A DNA stretch of 11,997 bases. It comes from Acidobacteriota bacterium. Its GTDB lineage: Bacteria; Acidobacteriota; Terriglobia; Terriglobales; Acidobacteriaceae. The stretch lies in assembly GCA_021841795.1 (NCBI GenBank), contig JAKCDN010000048.1, forward strand, positions 1 to 11,997, in the 5' to 3' direction. Below the pieces are notes generated by a model that was given only the letters and a program-made list of their open reading frames with translations, had not been told where the DNA came from and ran no database searches. Shown here piece after piece: positions 1 to 5,727 of this stretch. The translations under genes were made by a program, and so were the position numbers. Position 1 is the first letter of the stretch. Each line of letters opens with the position of its first letter.

Positions 1-25
1 GCTGTTCCTATTCACCGTTAACACC

Positions 26-1309
26 TCAACAGCCTTCCTTCTTCTTTCTGCTTTGTGAAGCCGCTGCTGGAACTGCCGGAGCCGCTGGCATAGGTGGAGC
101 GGTAACGGCTGGTGGTGCAGCAGCGGGCGAGGCCGGCAGGGCAACTTGAGCCGTCCCCGCCGCGGGACCTTCAAGCAGTGCCCCTCCAAAATATTTTGCC
201 ACCAATACCTGCCTTTCATAAGCCTGGGCATCCATACCGGCAGTTTTTACAGGATAGAGAACCGAGTCGTGCCATCCTTTCAAACCGCCGTCTAGCATGT
301 AGGCGGACTTGAATCCCTGAGCCTCAAGCAGGAAGAGCGCCTTCGCCGCCTGCGTTCCGTCGTCGGAGTAGAAGATAACCTTCTGGTTGCGTGAAAACGA
401 TGTGACTGTGAGCGCAGCGAGCGCAATATTGTGCGCGCCGGGAATGTGATAGGCGTCGAAGTTCTTTTGGCTGCGTAAGTCCACGAGGGTGTAGTCGTCG
501 CGGCCCTGAATGATCCAGTCCGCGAGATCAATGGCCTTGACGGTATCGGCTCCTGTGCCGGCGCGAACGGCGAGATCCTTGGTATCGACCATGACCTGGT
601 TGCCGCGATAGGGATTGCCCCCGACAAAGGCGATAAATCCGGCGGCCAGCAGGGCAAGAGCAAGCACGCGCACCGGAGTGATAGTCCAGGGGCGAGCGCT
701 GAGCCAGCCGTTAGGGTCGGGTTGCATGCCGCCGAATCTCCGCTCCGCCCACTCCGCTGCGATAAAGGCCCCGAGAGCCATCAGAACAACGGCAAAAACC
801 AGTAATCCGTAGGGAAGATTCCATAGCTTTGCAAGGGTAATCTGTCCCATCGGAGTCATATGAGCAAAGCCGACGAGGTGCGGGTAAATCTCGGCGAATC
901 CAATGAGGCCGGCGATCATGCCTGCGATGTAAACCATGCCGTCGACACGTCCGGTAGCAGCCGAGACACACGATGTGCCGGGGCAATAACCGCCGATCGT
1001 AAACCCGACGCCAAGCAGCAGACCGCCGACGATCTGGGGTACCAGAAATGTGGGAACGAGGTAAACCTGCGAGAGATCGACAAAGCCAATACGCGAAAGC
1101 AAATAAAGTCCGGTCATCGCCGTAATGATGGCGGTGAACATGACCTTGAGTACGCTGAGATCGCGGAGATAGAACTGCGCGGCCAGCTTGCGCGAGTTGC
1201 CGAAGCCGGCGCGTTCCAGAAAGAACCCGAATCCGATGCCGATTACGAAGGCCACCACGAAGCTGGCCTGTTCGCCGAAGAGTCCGAAGGAATAGAAGGG
1301 AGCGTTCAT
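26..1309 (-). CDS. YeeE/YedE-type sulfur transporter half fused to a degenerate rhodanese domain
   Basis: This 427-residue inner-membrane protein has a YeeE/YedE (DUF395) domain in about residues 10-230 with several hydrophobic helices. It contains the family's Cys-bearing loop GGYCPGTSC (C109, C114) followed by GRVDG. Family members (TsuA/PmpAB-like) import thiosulfate or related sulfur species, and cysteines relay the sulfur. Residues about 258-355 form a rhodanese domain (LVDLRS, HIPGAHNI, LDGGLKGW). In its active loop the catalytic Cys is replaced by Ser315 (FYSDDGTQ), so it probably cannot carry persulfide. A Pro/Ala-rich tail ends in RKKKEGC. The start at 1309 is chosen because it lies 1 nt after the stop of the preceding transporter half; the reading frame stays open to 1393 but would overlap that gene. 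Family call is firm; substrate is inferred. Confidence 0.88.
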   Translation of the reverse strand: MNAPFYSFGLFGEQASFVVAFVIGIGFGFFLERAGFGNSRKLAAQFYLRDLSVLKVMFTAIITAMTGLYLLSRIGFVDLSQVYLVPTFLVPQIVGGLLLGVGFTIGGYCPGTSCVSAATGRVDGMVYIAGMIAGLIGFAEIYPHLVGFAHMTPMGQITLAKLWNLPYGLLVFAVVLMALGAFIAAEWAERRFGGMQPDPNGWLSARPWTITPVRVLALALLAAGFIAFVGGNPYRGNQVMVDTKDLAVRAGTGADTVKAIDLADWIIQGRDDYTLVDLRSQKNFDAYHIPGAHNIALAALTVTSFSRNQKVIFYSDDGTQAAKALFLLEAQGFKSAYMLDGGLKGWHDSVLYPVKTAGMDAQAYERQVLVAKYFGGALLEGPAAGTAQVALPASPAAAPPAVTAPPMPAAPAVPAAASQSRKKKEGC

Positions 1310-1310
1310 G

Positions 1311-1841
1311 TCAGATCCACTGCTTTCTGAAGAAGTAGGCGACTGCGTAGGCGCCGCCGAAGACGCACCACATGAAGGCCCAACTCCCCACATTCAACAG
1401 CGCACCGCCTGTCAGGGCCTGGCCGCTGGTGCATCCAAGCGCTATCTTGGCGCCGATCATCATAAGGGCGCCGCCGATGAAAGCGAAGACCAGCCGCGAG
1501 CGGATGCCGATGCGTGGCCCTTTTTCCACGGCAATTTTCAGGCGGTGGGCAAGAGCGCCGGAAAGAAAACCGCCCACGAGCACGCCGAGAACCTCGAAGA
1601 CGAGCCAGTCGAAGAGGGGGCTGCGGCTGCCGTCGCCAAGATAGTCTGAATAGAGAGCATTTTGCTCTGCATGCGCTGGGGCTATGGCGTGCACGAAGGT
1701 TGCGGTGGCCGTGGTAAAGGCGCCGGATGCGCCCAGGCCGCGGCCCATGACGACGAAAGACGTTAGCAGCACCAGGCCAAGACCAAACCCGGCCAGGTAA
1801 GGATTCCAGTACGGCTGTGAGGGGCAATCGGAAGAGTTCAT
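1311..1841 (-). CDS. YeeE/YedE-family membrane protein (sulfur transport half-protein)
   Basis: This 176-residue membrane protein has about four to five hydrophobic segments. The N-terminal PYWNPYLAGFGLGL stretch and the loop around C137 (ALGCTSGQALTG) are hallmarks of the YeeE/YedE sulfur-transport family. Paired half-length proteins of this type (PmpA/PmpB style) are thought to assemble into one transporter, and the next gene supplies the partner half with C109/C114. The start at 1841 is preferred because it lies 13 nt after the upstream NrfD stop; the longer frame to 1940 would run deep into that gene and adds non-family sequence. Its stop is 1 nt before the next ATG, suggesting translational coupling. 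A role in importing thiosulfate or another sulfane-sulfur compound is inferred from family and context. Confidence 0.88.
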   Translation of the reverse strand: MNSSDCPSQPYWNPYLAGFGLGLVLLTSFVVMGRGLGASGAFTTATATFVHAIAPAHAEQNALYSDYLGDGSRSPLFDWLVFEVLGVLVGGFLSGALAHRLKIAVEKGPRIGIRSRLVFAFIGGALMMIGAKIALGCTSGQALTGGALLNVGSWAFMWCVFGGAYAVAYFFRKQWI

Positions 1842-1854
1842 GGCATTTTCATCC

Positions 1855-2907
1855 CTATCGGTTGAGTGCTTCAAACCAGTGGCTTTGTTGGCCGGCGTAA
1901 ACCAGAATGAAGCGCAACGCCAGGCCGCCAAGAATGACAAGAACCGCCGGTGCCAGCGTATGGCGGATGCGTCTGGTCAGCTCGAGGGTTTGCAGGATCA
2001 GGGGGACGACGATACCGGTCCCGATGACGAAGATCCAGAAAACTGCGGTATAGGGTCCGCCGAGCAGGAGAGACGCTGCCTGCCGGTGGACTTCGGTAGA
2101 TGTAGCGTGCCCGATGAGAAAAAGGCAAAGGATGGCAGCCTCAATGGTAAGGAAGCTATTGTCGGCGCCGGCCAGCACTGGCCCAACGCGAGTATCCAGA
2201 GGATGCGCTTCGACAAGCCGGGCGAGTGAAGAAAGTAGAAAGTCGGCGAATGCCGGACGTTCTTTGTCGGGCGTAGTGATCATCAGGATGCCGTGCAGGG
2301 TGGCCGCGGCCGTCGACAGTCCCGAGAACAGAAAGAGCGGGCCAAGCAGTGCGCTGTTCCAGAGGGGACGCGCGCCGAGCGTACCCAGGAGGATGCCGGT
2401 GTAGATTCCGAGAGCGATGCCGACGATCATGTTGGCGAGACCGATGGCGACCACCAGCCACTCGCGGCGCAGAATGAAGTCGCTCCACGCAAGCGTGACG
2501 GGGAAACGCCGGGCTAGCGCGGGAATGGCTTCGGGCAGGTGCGCGAGAGCATTAGCGGTTAACGCAGGATAGACGAGCAGGAGAATCCAGGATCCCCATG
2601 ACATGGGCGACGTGATCTGGAAGGTTGTGTAAAGGCGCCACACGTGCATCTTGTGCGCGAGATCGAGAAACAGGGTAAACATGCCGAGGCTCAGGAAGAC
2701 AAGGCCTGCAATAGGGCCGATCGTGCAGCAGACTAAAGCTTCGCGCTGATTCGGACGGATGGCGATAAGGCGAACTCCAGCAATAATCATGAGCCCCGCG
2801 ACCAGGCCCCCGAGAAATAGATAGACGGCGATCTGCCACTCCCAGATGTGAAGCGAGGGATCGACCAGCGGGTTATGCCGCGAAATGGTCAGTTCGGTCA
2901 ATGGCAT
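1855..2907 (-). CDS. NrfD/PsrC-family quinone-interacting membrane subunit
   Basis: A 350-residue integral membrane protein with about eight hydrophobic helices (roughly residues 23-48, 60-82, 103-122, 150-173, 185-208, 252-269, 286-308, 320-338). It shows NrfD/PsrC-like features: WEWQIAVYLFLGGLVAG at the first helix, WRLYTTFQITSPMSWGSW around 90-107, and RFILVYAGQ near the C-terminus. In polysulfide reductase and relatives this subunit holds the quinone site and passes electrons to or from the ferredoxin-like subunit. It follows the four-cluster ferredoxin gene by 9 nt. A good ribosome site (AAAGGA, 2913-2918) overlaps that gene's stop. Length is typical for the family. Direction of electron flow is not visible in the sequence. 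Confidence 0.92.
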   Translation of the reverse strand: MPLTELTISRHNPLVDPSLHIWEWQIAVYLFLGGLVAGLMIIAGVRLIAIRPNQREALVCCTIGPIAGLVFLSLGMFTLFLDLAHKMHVWRLYTTFQITSPMSWGSWILLLVYPALTANALAHLPEAIPALARRFPVTLAWSDFILRREWLVVAIGLANMIVGIALGIYTGILLGTLGARPLWNSALLGPLFLFSGLSTAAATLHGILMITTPDKERPAFADFLLSSLARLVEAHPLDTRVGPVLAGADNSFLTIEAAILCLFLIGHATSTEVHRQAASLLLGGPYTAVFWIFVIGTGIVVPLILQTLELTRRIRHTLAPAVLVILGGLALRFILVYAGQQSHWFEALNR

Positions 2908-2916
2908 GGCAATCCT

Positions 2917-3456
2917 TTAAGTCAGGTAGAAGATGCAGGGTTTGGTTCCGGCCTCGGGAATCAGTGCATGAAAAGGCCGTGAGGCGAGCAGGCGGCTGAC
3001 ATCCGACTCCGGATCGTCCAGATCCCCGAAGTGCATGCAATGCGTGGGGCAAACCGCAACGCAGGCTGGGTCGAGACCCTCTTCCACGCGATGAATGCAG
3101 AAGGTGCACTTGTCGACGTAGCCATCGGGGTGAACATAGCGGGCGTTATATGGGCAGGCCGCGATGCATGCCTTGCAGCCGATGCACTTGTCGTGGTCCA
3201 CCAGTACTACGCCGCCGCGATCGTGAATATGGCTGGCGCCGGTAGGGCAGCAGGAAACGCAGGGTGGATCGTCGCAGTGATTGCAGCGTTCCGAGCGGAT
3301 TTCGAGCTGCAGGGTGGGGAATGCGCCGTGTACCTCTTCGGTGATCCAGTCGCGGGTGTAGCCCAGAGGGATATTGTTCTCGGTCTTGCAGGCCGCGACG
3401 CAATCATTGCAGCCAACGCATTTGCGTGTGTCGATCGCCATGGCATAGCGGGGCAT
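2917..3456 (-). CDS. Four-[4Fe-4S] ferredoxin-like electron-transfer subunit (PsrB/DmsB type)
   Basis: A 179-residue protein with sixteen cysteines in four clusters: C13/16/19/23, C58/61/66/70, C91/94/97/101 and C117/120/132/136. This is the classic arrangement of the PsrB/PhsB/DmsB electron-transfer subunit. It carries electrons between the molybdenum subunit and the NrfD-like membrane subunit. No signal peptide is seen, so it would be exported, if at all, with its Tat-tagged catalytic partner. The start at 3456 (MPRYAMAIDTRKCVGC) is supported by a strong Shine-Dalgarno GGAGGT at 3463-3468 with 6-nt spacing, lying inside the end of the preceding gene whose stop is 2 nt upstream. A longer frame to 3624 only reads the upstream gene out of frame. 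Confidence 0.95.
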   Translation of the reverse strand: MPRYAMAIDTRKCVGCNDCVAACKTENNIPLGYTRDWITEEVHGAFPTLQLEIRSERCNHCDDPPCVSCCPTGASHIHDRGGVVLVDHDKCIGCKACIAACPYNARYVHPDGYVDKCTFCIHRVEEGLDPACVAVCPTHCMHFGDLDDPESDVSRLLASRPFHALIPEAGTKPCIFYLT

Positions 3457-3458
3457 GC

Positions 3459-5648
3459 TCAGACCTCCGGCTCGATGGTTACGAAGTTGACATGCAGGCC
3501 TGTGCCGCCCATCAGCGGATCGACCTTGTAGCGGGTCAGGAGCTGGGTGTCGCTGGCGCCCTTGTGCAGGGCGCTGCGCAGTCCCTGGGAGGTGTGGCCG
3601 AAACCGTGGACCATATAGACGCAATCCGGACGAATGCGCTGTGTTGCCTTGACAGCAACGCGATCGCTCAAAACGCCGTCCTGGTTACGCAGTCGCACGT
3701 AGTCGCCGCTTTTGAGGCCCAGGCGCGCCGCTTCGTTTCCATTCAGCCAGATCGAGTTTTCGCTCATCAGGTCCATGAGCAGGGGATTGGTCTGTGTACG
3801 GCTGAAGGAGTGCATGGGGGCGCGTCCATACAGCAGGCGGTACGAGCCGGGTGGACCCTCATCCGGGCGCGTGTACTGCGGCACTGGATCGAATCCCGCT
3901 CTCTGGAGCTGCACGGAATAGAACTCGATCTTCTTTGACGGTGTGTTAAATGTGACTGGTGCGCCGTCTTCAAAGTAAATTGGCTGCTTCGGGCCCAGGA
4001 TGACGCCGTCGCGTTTTAGCTGTTCGTAGCTATAGCCCGAGGACTTGACGCGCCATGCGAGGTACTCCTCGATGTCTTTCCACGGATAGTAGGCCCCAAG
4101 GCCGAGTTTTTCGGCCAGTGTTTTCGCGATCCACCAGTTCGGCTTCTGGTCGGCCGGAGGATCTACTACCGGCTGGCGCAGCGCGATATATGGCTGCTTG
4201 AAAGGTCCCGTGTGCAGTTCATCGTGGCGTTCAAGGTAGATCGATTCAGGTAGGACCACGTCGGCCCAGCCGGCAATTTCGCTTGGAATGGTGTCGACTA
4301 CAACGAGCAAGTCGAGATTCTGGATGGCGCGGATGGTCTCGGGCTGGTTGGGCAGTGAGTTCATCAGGTTGGTTGAGTAAACCATCCAGCCTTTGATTGG
4401 ATACGGCCGACCCGTAATAGTGGCCTCGCGCAGGCCGTTGCTGACGCTCTCATCGGCAAAGGGATACCGGTTGCCGGGATTATCGGCCGCGGGCCTTCTG
4501 GGCTCCGGATAAGGCGGATAGGGATAGTCGGTGATGCTCATGCTGGCTGGCACCCATAAACCTCCTTTGCGCCCCCAACTTCCCAGCAGCGCATTGAGCA
4601 GCGCGATGGCGCGGCTACGCTGCGCATCGTCTCCATACCAGGAGGAGTGACGGCCCGGGTGGACCAGCGTGGCCGGCCGGTAGCGCGCCATCTCTCGCGC
4701 CGTGGCACGGATCGCCTCAGGCTCGATACCAGTCTCCGGATACGCCCACTCTGGCGTGTACGGCTGAATGATCTGCGCGAACTGATCGAAACCAAAGCCA
4801 TACTTGCCAACGTATTCCTTGTCGTAGAGATCCTCTCTGACAATTACATTCATCCACGCCAGCAGGAGGGCGATATCTGTCCCGGGCTTGATGGGCAGGT
4901 AGAACTTTGCCTTGCTGGCCGCTACTGAAAACCGCGGATCCGCGACGATAATGCTAGCCCCGCGTCCAACGGCGTGCGCGAACTCCTGCACCTGTGTGTT
5001 ATGCATGTTCTCTCCGAGATGCGAGCCGATGAGAACGATGCACTGGGCGTTTTCAATATCGGTGCGCTCCGGTGAACTGACGTCGTCGCCGTAGGTCAGT
5101 GTGAAGCCCACGTCGCGCGGGCCGCGGCACTGCGCGAATGAGGGCTCGGCGATATTATTTACCCCGTATGCCCGCAGCGTGTGGCGCAGAAATCTTCCGC
5201 CGAGACTGTGTGTGAAAAATGCGAACGACTCCGGGCCGTAGTCGTTTCTGATCTTCTGCATCTTTTCGGCCACAAAGTTGAGCGCCTCGTCCCAGGTCAC
5301 TGCCCTCCACTTCTCTTCTCCCCGCTCGCTAGTGCGAACCAGCGGGGCGCGCAGCCGGTCCGGGTCGAAGTGGGCTCCGATGCCGCCGGTGCCGCGCGGA
5401 CAGAGACGGCCGTGCGAGAGTGGATCAAGCGGATTGCCCTCGATCTTCCATAGCTTGCCGTCGCGTACGCTGGCAATTGCGCCGCACTCCCAAAAACAGA
5501 CATTGCAGAACGTGGGCACTGTGCGCACGCCTGACTCGGCTGCAGCACGGGCTGGCTCGGTCAGCCGCGCTGCGTTGCGCAATGCGGACCCAGCGGCAAT
5601 AGTGCCCGCTCCAATCTTTAAAAACCGACGCCGTGAGATCTGTACCAT
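3459..5648 (-). CDS. Tat-exported molybdopterin oxidoreductase, PsrA/PhsA-like catalytic subunit
   Basis: A 729-residue DMSO-reductase-superfamily protein. A twin-arginine signal (SRRRFLKIG, residues 5-13) and hydrophobic stretch direct Tat export. An N-terminal [4Fe-4S] motif follows: C48, C51, C55 and C83 (FCNVCFWEC ... LCPRG). C174 in AQCRGPRDVG sits where the family's molybdenum ligand falls, implying Cys ligation as in PsrA, PhsA and periplasmic nitrate reductases. The C-terminal dinucleotide-binding domain spans about 600-715. Length is close to polysulfide/thiosulfate reductase (about 750) and shorter than typical tetrathionate or arsenate reductase subunits. A Shine-Dalgarno AGAAGG (5655-5660) lies 6 nt before the ATG. 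The ferredoxin and NrfD genes that follow complete a three-subunit complex. A sulfur substrate is inferred from the transporter and rhodanese neighbours; other oxyanions remain possible. Confidence 0.9.
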   Translation of the reverse strand: MVQISRRRFLKIGAGTIAAGSALRNAARLTEPARAAAESGVRTVPTFCNVCFWECGAIASVRDGKLWKIEGNPLDPLSHGRLCPRGTGGIGAHFDPDRLRAPLVRTSERGEEKWRAVTWDEALNFVAEKMQKIRNDYGPESFAFFTHSLGGRFLRHTLRAYGVNNIAEPSFAQCRGPRDVGFTLTYGDDVSSPERTDIENAQCIVLIGSHLGENMHNTQVQEFAHAVGRGASIIVADPRFSVAASKAKFYLPIKPGTDIALLLAWMNVIVREDLYDKEYVGKYGFGFDQFAQIIQPYTPEWAYPETGIEPEAIRATAREMARYRPATLVHPGRHSSWYGDDAQRSRAIALLNALLGSWGRKGGLWVPASMSITDYPYPPYPEPRRPAADNPGNRYPFADESVSNGLREATITGRPYPIKGWMVYSTNLMNSLPNQPETIRAIQNLDLLVVVDTIPSEIAGWADVVLPESIYLERHDELHTGPFKQPYIALRQPVVDPPADQKPNWWIAKTLAEKLGLGAYYPWKDIEEYLAWRVKSSGYSYEQLKRDGVILGPKQPIYFEDGAPVTFNTPSKKIEFYSVQLQRAGFDPVPQYTRPDEGPPGSYRLLYGRAPMHSFSRTQTNPLLMDLMSENSIWLNGNEAARLGLKSGDYVRLRNQDGVLSDRVAVKATQRIRPDCVYMVHGFGHTSQGLRSALHKGASDTQLLTRYKVDPLMGGTGLHVNFVTIEPEV

Positions 5649-5669
5649 TGCAAACCTTCTCTTTCAGGA

Positions 5670-5685
5670 TTGCATTTAGATGCAA
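5670..5685. promoter_or_regulatory. Perfect 6-bp inverted repeat, candidate operator
   Basis: TTGCAT-TTAG-ATGCAA is a perfect 6-bp inverted repeat with a 4-nt centre, 22 nt upstream of the molybdoenzyme start. Its minus strand contains GCATCTAAAT, a 10-mer also found on the plus strand at 11201-11210 beside the PadR-family gene. The shared word suggests a common regulator, with the PadR protein the natural candidate; this is inference. Confidence 0.5.
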
Positions 5686-5695
5686 AGTACATACA

Positions 5696-5709
5696 GTGAT
5701 CTAGGTCAC
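5696..5709. promoter_or_regulatory. CRP/FNR-superfamily-like palindrome
   Basis: GTGATCTAGGTCAC has half-sites GTGA and TCAC separated by 6 nt, the same core geometry as the CRP consensus (GTGA-N6-TCAC); the inner CTAG-like positions are also nearly symmetric. It lies about 48-61 nt upstream of the molybdoenzyme ATG, a plausible activator position. No CRP/FNR gene is in this window, so the regulator is unknown. Confidence 0.4.
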
Positions 5710-5727
5710 CTTTGTTGAGCGGGAAAT

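Larger units (their letters stand above)
5649..5727. other. Short gap holding a regulatory region for the molybdoenzyme operon
   Basis: This 79-bp gap separates the cytochrome gene from the molybdoenzyme gene inside an otherwise packed cluster. It contains a ribosome site for the molybdoenzyme gene (5655-5660) and two separate dyad symmetries (5670-5685 and 5696-5709). A leftward -10-like TATGTA (minus strand, about 5690-5695) lies between the dyads, but I see no good -35 at 17 bp. No hairpin with a T run follows the cytochrome stop. It is therefore more likely an internal promoter/operator region than a terminator. Confidence 0.5.

Noticed and set aside
1310..1393. N-terminal extension of the YeeE-rhodanese gene (start at 1393)
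   Set aside because: It would overlap the preceding YeeE half-gene by 83 nt and adds a Ser/Pro-rich stretch with no family match; ATG at 1309 fits the coupled arrangement.
2097..2103. TAGATGT word inside the NrfD-like gene
   Set aside because: It lies within coding sequence with no inverted partner; treated as a chance match, and used as a caution on the regulon idea.
3457..3624. N-terminal extension of the ferredoxin-like subunit
   Set aside because: It reads the 3' end of the molybdoenzyme gene in another frame; a strong GGAGGT precedes the ATG at 3456.
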